From NCBI RefSeq assembly GCF_001425045.1, contig NZ_LMDJ01000001.1, positions 621,859 to 685,858 of the forward strand: a DNA stretch of 64,000 nucleotides, read 5' to 3'. Position 1 is the first letter of the stretch. Each line of letters starts with the position of its first letter. Positions 7,767 to 14,837 of the stretch are shown in pieces. A model generated the notes under the pieces. The model was not told the origin of the DNA. It worked only from the letters and a program-made list of their open reading frames with translations, and did not search any database. The DNA is from Massilia sp. Root351. GTDB taxonomy: Bacteria > Pseudomonadota > Gammaproteobacteria > Burkholderiales > Burkholderiaceae_D. The position numbers and the translations under genes were made by a program.

Positions 7767-9167
7767 ATGAAAACCGCCACCCCACCCTCGCGCGCTGTAT
7801 TGCTGGCCTGCAGCTTCGCCTTCATCATCGTCCAGCTTGACGTCACCATCGTCAACGTCGCCTTGCCCCGCATGGGGCAGGAGCTCGGCGCCAGCGTTGG
7901 CGACCTGCAATGGGTAGTCGATGCCTACACCCTGGGTTTTGCCGTCTTCCTGCTATCGGCCGGCGTCCTCGGCGACAAGTTCGGTTCCCGCCGCGTGTTC
8001 CTGGCCGGCTTCTGGCTGTTCACGCTGGCCTCGCTGGCTTGCGCGGCCGCCAGCGGCGCCATGATGCTCAACCTGGCCCGCGCCGTGCAGGGCATAGGGG
8101 CTGCGCTGCTGGTGCCCAGTTCGCTTGCCATCCTGAACGCCGCTTACGCGCACGACAAGGTGCAGCTGGCCAAGGCCGTGGGCTGGTGGACGGCGGCCGG
8201 CGGCGTCTCGATCGCGCTGGGCCCGGTATTGGGCGCGGCGCTGCTGGAGCTGGCCGGCTGGCGCAGCATTTTCTGGGTCAACATCCCGCTGTGCCTGGCG
8301 GGTGCCTGGCTGACGCTGCGCGCCGTGCCGGCGGCGGCCGGGAAGGATCCGCAGCGCGCCTTCGACATGCCGGGCCAGCTGCTGGCCGTGGTGGCGCTGA
8401 CCGCCTTCATCGGCGCCGTGATCGAAGTGCACGCGCTGGGCTGGACCCATGCGATAGTGCAGGGCGGCCTGGCGCTGGCCGCGCTGGCGGGGGCGATGTT
8501 CCTGTGGGTGGAGGCGCGCAGCAAGGCGCCCATGCTGCCGCTGGCGCTGTTCCGCAGCGCGGGCTTCAGCGGCGCGGTGGCGTTCGGTGTGCTGGTCAAC
8601 TTCGCTTACTACGGCGTGATCTTCGTGCTCAGCTTTTACCTGCAGAGCATGCGCGGCTACACCGCCCTGGAGGCGGGCATGATCTTCCTGCCGCTGACCG
8701 GCACGTTCATCTTCTCCAACATCGCCAGCGGACGGATGTCGGCGCGCACCGGCTTGCGGGCGCCCATGATAGCCGGCGGGCTGATAGGCGCCAGCGGCTA
8801 TGCCTTGCTGGGCGTGTTCGGCATCTCCGCCGAGGCCGGCTTCTGGGCCATGCTGCCCGGCCTGGCCCTGATCCCGGCCGGCATGGGCTTGGCCGTGCCA
8901 GCCATGACGACCTCGATTTTATCCAGTGTCGGCGCCGGCCAGGCCGGCACCGCCTCGGCAGTGCTCAACACCGCACGCCAGGTGGGCGGCGCGCTCGGTG
9001 TGGCGGTCTATGGCGCCATGGTCGCTGCCGCCACGCCGGCGATGGCGATGACCGGCTTGCGCACCGCAATGGCGATCTCCGCCGCGCTGCTGCTGGCCGC
9101 CGCCGCCATCGCCTGGCAGTGTATTGCCCGCGCCGCAGCCACCGCGTCCGTGGCACGTGCGTTGTAG
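7767..9167 (+). CDS. DHA2-family MFS drug exporter (EmrB/QacA type)
   Basis: A 466-residue inner-membrane proton antiporter of the DHA2 family with about 14 transmembrane helices. TM1 carries LDVTIVNVALP, the DHA2 motif D1-type, followed by LQWVVDAYTLGFAVFLLSAG and GDKFGSRR (motif A). Motif C-like GGVSIALGPVLGAAL is in TM5. The family exports drugs, detergents or metabolites. The start at 7767 is fixed by the complete TM1; there is no ribosome site before it. It is divergent from the LysR gene, which is the obvious regulator. The exact substrate cannot be read from the sequence. Confidence 0.92.
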   Translation: MKTATPPSRAVLLACSFAFIIVQLDVTIVNVALPRMGQELGASVGDLQWVVDAYTLGFAVFLLSAGVLGDKFGSRRVFLAGFWLFTLASLACAAASGAMMLNLARAVQGIGAALLVPSSLAILNAAYAHDKVQLAKAVGWWTAAGGVSIALGPVLGAALLELAGWRSIFWVNIPLCLAGAWLTLRAVPAAAGKDPQRAFDMPGQLLAVVALTAFIGAVIEVHALGWTHAIVQGGLALAALAGAMFLWVEARSKAPMLPLALFRSAGFSGAVAFGVLVNFAYYGVIFVLSFYLQSMRGYTALEAGMIFLPLTGTFIFSNIASGRMSARTGLRAPMIAGGLIGASGYALLGVFGISAEAGFWAMLPGLALIPAGMGLAVPAMTTSILSSVGAGQAGTASAVLNTARQVGGALGVAVYGAMVAAATPAMAMTGLRTAMAISAALLLAAAAIAWQCIARAAATASVARAL

Positions 9168-9195
9168 AAGGAGCTGCCGCCTGGAATGTAGGGAC

Positions 9196-9211
9196 GGCGG
9201 CCGTGGCCGCC
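9196..9211. terminator. Hairpin between convergent MFS genes
   Basis: GGCGGCC (9196-9202) and GGCCGCC (9205-9211) pair around a 2-base loop between the ends of two convergent genes. Outer GGAC and GTCC can extend the stem with a bulge. It has no U-tract in either direction. Confidence 0.45.
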
Positions 9212-9248
9212 TCACGTCCAGGCGCACTGTCGCGCCGGCGTCACGCGG

Positions 9249-10526
9249 TCAGTTGCGCGAGCGGCACAACAGCAGCGCGACCAGGCTCAGGCCCGCTGCG
9301 GTGGAGAGGTAGTAGCCGACGTAGCTCAGACCGTGGTGCGTGGCCAGCCAGGTGGCGGCGTACGGCGCCAGCGAGGCGCCCAGGATGCCGGCCAGGTTGA
9401 ACGTGAGCGAGGCGCCGGTGTAGCGCACCTCGGCCGGGAACAGCTCGGACAGCATGGTGCCCAGCGGGCCGTAGGTCATGCCCATCAGGCCCAGGCCGAT
9501 CGACATGGCCAGCGTGACTTCGATGGTGCTGCCGGAGCCGAACAGCGGCGCCAGCACCAGCCCGAACGCCATGATCAGCGCGGAGACCACGATCAAGGTC
9601 AGGCGGCGGCCATAGCGGTCCGCCACCAGCGCGGTGATGGGGATGGTGAGGCCGAAGAACACCACCGAGAACAGCTGCAGGATCAGGAAGTCCTTGCGGG
9701 TATAGCCCAGCGCGGTGGTGCCCCAGCTCAGCGTGAACACCGTCATCAGGTAGAACAGCACAAAGGTGGCCATGGCCATCAGGGTGCCCAGCACCAGCAT
9801 GCGGGTATGGTCGCGGAACACGGTGACGGCGGGGATCTTCACGCGCTCGCCCTTGTCGAGCACCTTCTGGAAGTCCGGCGTTTCGGTGATCTTCAGGCGC
9901 ACGTACAGGCCGACGATGACCAGCAGCGCGCTGGACAGGAAGGGAATGCGCCAGCCGTAGGAGAAGAACTGCTCGTCGCTCAGCACCTGGGTCAGCAGCA
10001 GGAAGATGGAGCCGGACAGGAAGAAGCCGATCGGCGCGCCCAGTTGCGGGAACATGCCGTACCAGGCGCGTTTGCCCGGCGGCGCGTTCTCGGTGGCCAG
10101 CAGCACCGCGCCGCCCCACTCGCCGCCCAGGCCCAGCCCCTGGCCGAAGCGGCACAGCGCCAGCAGCAGCGGCGCCATGGTGCCGATGGCGGCGTAGGTC
10201 GGCAGCAGGCCGATGGCGACGGTGGACAAGCCCATGGTGAGCAGCGCCGCCACCAGCGTGGCCTTGCGGCCGATGCGGTCGCCGAAGTGGCCGAATACGG
10301 CCGAGCCGACCGGGCGCGCGAAGAAGGCGATGGCGAACGTGGCCAGCGATTGCAGGGTGGCGGCGGCGGGGTCTCCTGCCGGGAAGAACAGCTTGGGGAA
10401 GACCAGCACGGCGGCGGTCGCGTAGATATAAAAATCGAAGAATTCGATGGTGGTGCCGATCAGGCTGGCGAACAAGACGGTGGCGGGGGAATTGGCCTTC
10501 GGTGCGCCGGGGTGAGGCTGACTCAT
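9249..10526 (-). CDS. MHS-family MFS transporter (metabolite:H+ symporter)
   Basis: A 425-residue, 12-helix carrier of the metabolite:H+ symporter branch (ProP, ShiA, KgtP, CitA relatives), which imports organic acids or betaines. TM1 reads LIGTTIEFFDFYIYATAA with the characteristic E-FFDF motif; FGHFGDRIGRK is the motif A; RFGQGLGLGGEWGGAVL is the family hallmark in TM4; and a second GRR motif follows (ADRYGRR). I use the ATG at 10526 because GGAG lies just before it; an in-frame start 14 codons upstream has no support. No metabolic gene adjoins it, so the substrate is open. Confidence 0.92.
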   Translation of the reverse strand: MSQPHPGAPKANSPATVLFASLIGTTIEFFDFYIYATAAVLVFPKLFFPAGDPAAATLQSLATFAIAFFARPVGSAVFGHFGDRIGRKATLVAALLTMGLSTVAIGLLPTYAAIGTMAPLLLALCRFGQGLGLGGEWGGAVLLATENAPPGKRAWYGMFPQLGAPIGFFLSGSIFLLLTQVLSDEQFFSYGWRIPFLSSALLVIVGLYVRLKITETPDFQKVLDKGERVKIPAVTVFRDHTRMLVLGTLMAMATFVLFYLMTVFTLSWGTTALGYTRKDFLILQLFSVVFFGLTIPITALVADRYGRRLTLIVVSALIMAFGLVLAPLFGSGSTIEVTLAMSIGLGLMGMTYGPLGTMLSELFPAEVRYTGASLTFNLAGILGASLAPYAATWLATHHGLSYVGYYLSTAAGLSLVALLLCRSRN

Positions 10527-10685
10527 TACTGCTCCTGGTTGCGATGGACGACGGGCGCAGGCGGGCAAGCGGCGCGGATGGCCGGCAAGGAATGCGCCGC
10601 TGCACGGGCGGGGATGGTGCCAGGTGCAGTGTGCGGCGGGGACAGCCGGTTTCGGGTGGAACGCGCGGCAGGCCTGCTGAGGCCA

Positions 10686-10730
10686 ACATGATACGTCCCG
10701 GCGGCGAAAAACGCCAAGGACGCATCATGT
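10686..10730. repeat. 45-base near-perfect palindrome with nested hairpin
   Basis: ACATGATACGTCC (10686-10698) and GGACGCATCATGT (10718-10730) pair at 12 of 13 positions. Inside, GGCG and CGCC (10703-10706 and 10712-10715) close an A5 loop. It lies in the 220-base gap between the end of the thioredoxin-like gene and the start of the MHS gene, with nothing else recognisable. It could be a terminator, an operator or a relic of a small mobile repeat. Confidence 0.6.
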
Positions 10731-10746
10731 CGGACCGGCGCAGCGG

Positions 10747-11094
10747 TCAGGCTTGGTCCCCGGCCGCGCTGGAGGCCGGTATTATGGCCGCGAAGCCTAC
10801 GCGTATTTCATCGGCGGACTCGGGCCGCACCACGCGCGCAAGCTCCTTGCCGTCGCGCAGGAAGATCAGCGTGGGCCACAGCTTCACGCGGAAGGAACGG
10901 CCCAGCAGGCGTCCCGGCCCGTCTTCCACTTTGTAATGCGGCACCTGTTCGTAGGCGGCGTAGGCTTGCGCCAGGGGCGGCTGGGCGGCGCGGCAGTAGC
11001 CGCACCAGTTGGTGCCGAATTCCAGCACCGCCGGCCCGGCCAGCGCGTCGATGTCGGCGCGCGTGGGCGCGCTTTCCTTGTAGGTGGTTTCCAT
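10747..11094 (-). CDS. Thioredoxin-family protein
   Basis: A 115-residue thioredoxin-fold protein. The active site reads FGTNWCGYCRAAQPPL, so the redox pair is CGYC rather than the CGPC of true thioredoxins; the cis-proline region LWPTLIFLRDGKE is present. There is no signal peptide, so it should be cytoplasmic. The ATG at 11094 has AGGAGG 9 bases upstream, which rules out the 19-codon extension that is open upstream. It follows the ChaN-like lipoprotein gene by 29 bases on the same strand and is probably co-transcribed. It may reduce a specific partner; which one cannot be told. Confidence 0.88.
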   Translation of the reverse strand: METTYKESAPTRADIDALAGPAVLEFGTNWCGYCRAAQPPLAQAYAAYEQVPHYKVEDGPGRLLGRSFRVKLWPTLIFLRDGKELARVVRPESADEIRVGFAAIIPASSAAGDQA

Positions 11095-11123
11095 TAGCTT
11101 GTCCTCCTGATACGGCTCATGAT

Positions 11124-11957
11124 CTACGATTTCGGCTTCAGGCTGGCGCACGGGTCGGGTCGCGGCTTCTTCGGCACGGTATAGCTGGCGTCGTACAGAC
11201 CGGGTGCGGCTGCGCTCTCCACGTAGCCCACGCTGCGCACGGTCAGCTTGGGCTCGACCGCGTTGAGCCAGCGCGGCACCCCGTAGTCCTTGCGCACATG
11301 GCCGTTGCCGGCGATGAGCACCACGTCGCGCGGCTGCTGGGCGCGCAGCAGCTTGGCCATCCAGATGTCGCGCGCGACCTGGGCGTTGACCATGCCGGGC
11401 ACCATCATGTCAGGCAGCATATTGCAGTGGCCGGCCACGATTTCCTTTTCCTGGCCCTTGAGAATGTCGGCCGGCAGCGGCTCCTTCAGGCGGTACTGCG
11501 CCACGGTCTTCTCGTCGAAGCTGGACGCCACGCCGTCGCGCACCACCAGCGAGGCATCCTTGCGCGACAGGTTGGCGGCGATCAGCGGCAGCTCGTAGCG
11601 CAAGGCCAGGTCGATGATGGGACGGTACTGGTCCCAGTCCCAGCGCGGGCCGGCCATCACCAGGATGACGCACTGGGCGTCGCGGCAGTCCTTCTGCGCC
11701 TTGCTGAGCAGTTCCTGGTTTTCGCGGTCGAACTGCTCCATGGCGATGGCGGGACGCCAGCCGGCTTCCACGCGCCGGAACAGCTGCTGGTAGCGCAGCT
11801 TGTGGCCGTCGGGGTTGTCGTGCACTTCGCCCAGCAGCAGCACCTGCGGATTGTCGGTGACGGGTTCGGATTGGGACTGGGTTGGTTTGTTCTTGCTGCC
11901 TGCACAGCCGGCGATGGCGGCGGCGACCAGCAGCAGCGCGGGTAGGGAGCGTTTCAT
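11124..11957 (-). CDS. ChaN-family lipoprotein
   Basis: A 277-residue ChaN-like (haem-regulatory protein fold) protein. The N-terminus is a lipoprotein signal, with the lipobox IAGC placing the modified Cys at residue 18, so it is anchored to a membrane on the periplasmic side. The family signature LLLGEVHDNP follows at about residues 40-49; a glutamate and histidine here are the conserved polar core. Later MEQFDREN, NGHVRKDYG also fit. Relatives such as Campylobacter ChaN bind haem as dimers, but function in this group is not established. A thioredoxin-like gene follows in the same transcript, and a strong hairpin separates it from the upstream hydrolase gene. Confidence 0.88.
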   Translation of the reverse strand: MKRSLPALLLVAAAIAGCAGSKNKPTQSQSEPVTDNPQVLLLGEVHDNPDGHKLRYQQLFRRVEAGWRPAIAMEQFDRENQELLSKAQKDCRDAQCVILVMAGPRWDWDQYRPIIDLALRYELPLIAANLSRKDASLVVRDGVASSFDEKTVAQYRLKEPLPADILKGQEKEIVAGHCNMLPDMMVPGMVNAQVARDIWMAKLLRAQQPRDVVLIAGNGHVRKDYGVPRWLNAVEPKLTVRSVGYVESAAAPGLYDASYTVPKKPRPDPCASLKPKS

Positions 11958-12009
11958 GTTGCCTTACTTTGGTTGAGGGAAAACCGGGTCAGCCTCCAGT
12001 CTATCCCAA

Positions 12010-12039
12010 GCCGGCCTCCTTGGTGGGAAGGGGGCCGGC
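12010..12039 (-). terminator. Strong hairpin after the alpha/beta hydrolase
   Basis: The arms at 12010-12021 and 12028-12039 (GCCGGCCTCCTT with AAGGGGGCCGGC) pair at 11 of 12 positions around a 6-base loop, 9 bases beyond the hydrolase stop. It probably ends leftward transcription before chaN; the U-tract is poor. Confidence 0.6.
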
Positions 12040-12047
12040 CATCCCTG

Positions 12048-12899
12048 TCACGCCAGTAGCTTGTGGATCTGCGCGGCGATTTCCTGCACGTGCGTTTCCA
12101 GCGCGAAGTGGCCGGTGTCCAGCAGTTTCACCACCGCGTTCGGGTTGTCGCGGCGGTAGGCTTCGGCGCCTGCCGGGATGAAGAAGGGGTCGTTTTTGCC
12201 CCAGATGACCAGCGTCGGCAATTGCGTGTCGCGGAAGAACTGCTGGAACACCGGGTACTTCGGCAGATTGTTCTGGTAGTCGAGGAACAGCGCCAGCTGG
12301 ATCTCCGCGTTGCCGGGGCGCTGCATCAGCAGCGCGTCCAGGTAGTAGGCCTCCGGCGCCACCGCGTCCGGGTTGGCCACTCCGTGGGTGTACTGCCATT
12401 TGGTCCCCTCAAGGCTGAGCGATTCGCGCATGGCCTCGCGGTGTTCGTCCGGCGCCGCCCAGTACTGCTTGATGCCGGTCCACGGATCGCCCAGGCCTTC
12501 CAGGTAGGCATTGCCGTTCTGCGAGACCAGTGCGGTCACGCGTTCGGGATGGGCGGCGGCCAGGCGCAGGCCGACAGGAGCCCCGTAGTCGAACACGTAG
12601 AGCGCGTATTTTTTCAGCTCCAGCGCCTGCACGAAGGCTTCCATGGTGGCGGCCAGGTTGTCGAAAGTGTAGCCGTAATTGCGCTCCCCGGGGACGGTGG
12701 TGAAGCCGAAGCCCGGCAGGTCCGGTGCGATGACGCGGTATTTGGTGGCCAGCAGCGGGATCAGGTCGCGGTACATGTGCGAGGAGCTGGGGAAGCCGTG
12801 CAGCAGCAGCATCACAGGCGCATCCGGCGCGCCGGCTTCGCGGTAGAAGATGTTCACGCCGTCGGCTTCGACATTGCGGAAGGTGGCTAGGTTCGACAT
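12048..12899 (-). CDS. Alpha/beta hydrolase (haloalkane dehalogenase/epoxide hydrolase-like)
   Basis: A 283-residue cytoplasmic hydrolase beginning MSNLATFRNVEADGVNIFYR. The oxyanion motif LLHGFPSSSHMYRDLIPLL leads to the nucleophile elbow VFDYGAPVG, with Asp in place of Ser; an Asp nucleophile is typical of haloalkane dehalogenases and epoxide hydrolases rather than esterases. The cap domain lies in the middle, LVIWGKNDPFF carries the acid and LDTGHFALE the catalytic His. The ATG at 12899 is preceded by GGAG; six codons of upstream extension are not supported. It is divergent from a CGNR regulator across an AT-rich, repeat-bearing gap and may be its target. Substrate unknown. Confidence 0.9.
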   Translation of the reverse strand: MSNLATFRNVEADGVNIFYREAGAPDAPVMLLLHGFPSSSHMYRDLIPLLATKYRVIAPDLPGFGFTTVPGERNYGYTFDNLAATMEAFVQALELKKYALYVFDYGAPVGLRLAAAHPERVTALVSQNGNAYLEGLGDPWTGIKQYWAAPDEHREAMRESLSLEGTKWQYTHGVANPDAVAPEAYYLDALLMQRPGNAEIQLALFLDYQNNLPKYPVFQQFFRDTQLPTLVIWGKNDPFFIPAGAEAYRRDNPNAVVKLLDTGHFALETHVQEIAAQIHKLLA

Positions 12900-12921
12900 G
12901 GTTGGCTCCGTTCTCAATGAA

Positions 12922-13010
12922 ACTGGTTAAATTACGTTTTACTGGTTACTAGATTAGCGTAGAATTGAAACTTGTAAAATAATTTTTTAACGGTTACAGT
13001 GAAATTCACT
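12922..13010. promoter_or_regulatory. Repeat-bearing control region between hydrolase and CGNR genes
   Basis: ACTGGTTA occurs at 12922-12929 and 12941-12948, 19 bases apart, and AACGGTTA at 12989-12996. A 13-base palindrome with arms AGTGAA and TTCACT around one A lies at 12998-13010, immediately before the CGNR ribosome site (GGAGA, 13016-13020). The stretch is much more AT-rich than its surroundings. TTGAAA (12965-12970) could serve as a -35 box toward CGNR. It is most simply a shared operator for the divergent pair. Confidence 0.5.
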
Positions 13011-13028
13011 CTTTCGGAGAATGGAATA

Positions 13029-13616
13029 ATGATGGATTTTCTGGGCGATCACCCGGCGCTGGATCTGCTCAACACCGTGGTGCAAGTCAACGGCGAGGCG
13101 GTGGAGCGCTGGCAGAGCGGTGCCGACGTGGCGCAATGGCTGGCGCAGGCGGGATATTTGCCGGGCGGCGCTGCTGCTGCTGCTGCTGCTGCTGCTGCCG
13201 GGCTGCCGCACTTGTTGGAGCAGGCGCGCGCGCTGCGCGAGCTGCTGCGCAGGCTGGTGGCGGCGCGCAAGGCCGGGCTGGCACTGGACGGGACGGACCT
13301 GGCGACGCTGAATGCGGCGCTGGCGTATGGACGGCGCCACATGGCGCTGGCGGCCGGGCAGGATGGCGCGCTGGCCTTGCGACCGGTGTACGCGGCCGAT
13401 ACGGCGCAACAGGTGCTGGCGCCGCTGGCCGAGTCGGCGGCCGAGCTGCTTGCCGGCGACTTTGCGCTGGTGAAGCACTGCGAGAACCCGGAATGCTCGA
13501 TGTGGTTCATGGACCGCACCAAGTCGCACCGCAGGCGCTGGTGCAGCATGGCGATTTGCGGCAACCGCCACAAAGTCGCCAGTTTCCGCCAGCGCAGGGC
13601 CAGCCCTCCTACGTAG
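13029..13616 (+). CDS. CGNR zinc-finger regulator (ABATE domain)
   Basis: A 195-residue protein of the CGNR family: an N-terminal ABATE domain of about 130 residues (beginning MMDFLGDHPALDLLNT) and a C-terminal CGNR zinc finger with C-x4-C (CENPEC), then WCSMAICGNRHK. The family is thought to act as stress-linked transcription regulators. The ATG at 13029 has GGAGA 8 bases before it; the earlier GTG at 12999 falls inside the palindrome and is rejected. A run of ten alanines (about residues 48-57) is encoded by nine GCT codons and one GCC and sits in the ABATE domain, unlike the GC-rich codon use around it. It is divergent from the hydrolase gene. Confidence 0.88.
   Translation: MMDFLGDHPALDLLNTVVQVNGEAVERWQSGADVAQWLAQAGYLPGGAAAAAAAAAAGLPHLLEQARALRELLRRLVAARKAGLALDGTDLATLNAALAYGRRHMALAAGQDGALALRPVYAADTAQQVLAPLAESAAELLAGDFALVKHCENPECSMWFMDRTKSHRRRWCSMAICGNRHKVASFRQRRASPPT
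13170..13196 (+). repeat. (GCT)9 trinucleotide repeat inside the CGNR gene
   Basis: Nine uninterrupted GCT units followed by GCC encode ten alanines. Elsewhere in the gene alanine is mostly GCG or GCC, so the tract looks like slippage expansion. Changes in copy number would stay in frame and only lengthen or shorten the alanine run. Confidence 0.9.
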
Positions 13617-13651
13617 GTTGACGTATGTCGTAGTCATTCCTCAATGGTTAA

Positions 13652-13682
13652 TCTCATGTCAATAGTGAACCACAACATGAGA
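13652..13682 (+). promoter_or_regulatory. Inverted repeat covering the porin ribosome site
   Basis: TCTCATGT (13652-13659) and ACATGAGA (13675-13682) are perfect inverted arms, 15 bases apart, ending on the GAGAGG that serves as the porin ribosome site 11 bases before the ATG. It could be an operator or a leader hairpin that hides the ribosome site. Confidence 0.5.
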
Positions 13683-13692
13683 GAGGCCTGGG

Positions 13693-14814
13693 ATGATGAA
13701 GATACGAAAACGAGCGTTGCTGGCTGCACTCGCGGCGGCGGCGCCGATGCTGGCGCACGCGGGCGCCACGATACCAATCGGCGAGGACAAATCGGTCAGC
13801 GTGGGCTTCGGCATGCGCGGCTCCTATTCCAGCATCGAGGACGGCGCCAGTAATGGCACCTCGCGCTCGAATGACCTGAACCTGGACAGCGCCCGCCTGT
13901 TCTTCGGCGCATCGCTGAACAAGAACATCAAGGGCATGTTCAACACAGAGTGGGACGGCGACAAGATCCGCGTGCTGGATGCTGCCGGCCAGTTCGCCAT
14001 CTCGCCCGAACTCAATATCTGGGCCGGCCGCCTGCTCTCGCCGAGCGACCGCGCCAACATGGCCGGACCATATTACTCGCTGGGCGGCGGCTACTGGGCC
14101 GGCGTCTCCTCCCGCTACGGCTACAACGGCGGCATCTTCCGCGGCCGCGACGACGGCGTGGTCGTGTGGGGCAATGTGCTGGAAGGGGGCAAGCTGGGCT
14201 ACTCCTTCGGTGCTTTCGAAGGCCACACCTTCGGCATCGGCTCGCTGACCCAGAACCAGGCCAGGGCCGCCGGCGTGAAAACCTCCGATTCGCTGATGTA
14301 CGCCGGCCGGGTGCAATACGACTTCTGGGACGCCGAGCCGGGCTACTACGGCACTGGCAACTACCTCGGCGGCAAGGACATCCTGGCCATCGGCGTGGCT
14401 GCCCGCCAGCAGAAGGACGGCGTGCTGACGCTGTCCGGCGTGGGCGACTACAGCGCCTGGAACGTCGACTTCCTGCTGGAAAAGCGCATCCCCGGCTCGG
14501 GCGCGTTCGCCATCGAGGCGGCCTATTACGACTACGACACCGACAACGTCATCAAGTCCGAGCAGGGCGAGGCCTGGTCGGCCGGCGCGTCCTATATTTT
14601 CGAGCAGGGCATGGGCGCGGGCAAGCTGCAGCCCTTCGTGCGCTTCCAGAAATTCACGCCCGACACGCATCTCAACACGCGCCAGAGCGACGTCGGCGTG
14701 AACTACATCATCGACGGCTACAACGCGCAAGTGAGCGCCGTGTATTCGCGCACCAAGGTCGCGGCCACGCCGGACCAGAACAAATTCGTCGTCGCGCTGC
14801 AACTCCAATACTGA
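13693..14814 (+). CDS. Outer-membrane porin of the urea/amide cluster (FmdC-like)
   Basis: A 373-residue outer-membrane beta-barrel. A signal peptide (MMKIRKRALLAALAAAAPML, then AHA) is cleaved before GATIPIGEDKSV. The mature protein alternates hydrophobic and polar residues through many aromatic-capped strands and ends FVVALQLQY, with the C-terminal aromatic residue required for barrel assembly. It resembles the short-chain amide/urea porins (FmdC type) that accompany branched-chain-like ABC transporters. It precedes urtA by 23 bases and is surely in the same transcript. Specific passage of urea or amides is inferred from this context. Either of two adjacent ATGs (13693, 13696) may start it. 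Confidence 0.88.
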   Translation: MMKIRKRALLAALAAAAPMLAHAGATIPIGEDKSVSVGFGMRGSYSSIEDGASNGTSRSNDLNLDSARLFFGASLNKNIKGMFNTEWDGDKIRVLDAAGQFAISPELNIWAGRLLSPSDRANMAGPYYSLGGGYWAGVSSRYGYNGGIFRGRDDGVVVWGNVLEGGKLGYSFGAFEGHTFGIGSLTQNQARAAGVKTSDSLMYAGRVQYDFWDAEPGYYGTGNYLGGKDILAIGVAARQQKDGVLTLSGVGDYSAWNVDFLLEKRIPGSGAFAIEAAYYDYDTDNVIKSEQGEAWSAGASYIFEQGMGAGKLQPFVRFQKFTPDTHLNTRQSDVGVNYIIDGYNAQVSAVYSRTKVAATPDQNKFVVALQLQY

Positions 14815-14837
14815 CCCAACCCATTACGAGGACCGCC

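Noticed and set aside
12999..13028. GTG at 12999 as start of the CGNR protein
   Set aside because: It lies inside the 13-base palindrome and upstream of the GGAGA ribosome site; ATG at 13029 fits family length and spacing.
13170..13199. The GCT repeat as a phase-variation switch
   Set aside because: The unit is three bases, so copy changes keep the frame; it can vary protein length but not switch translation off.
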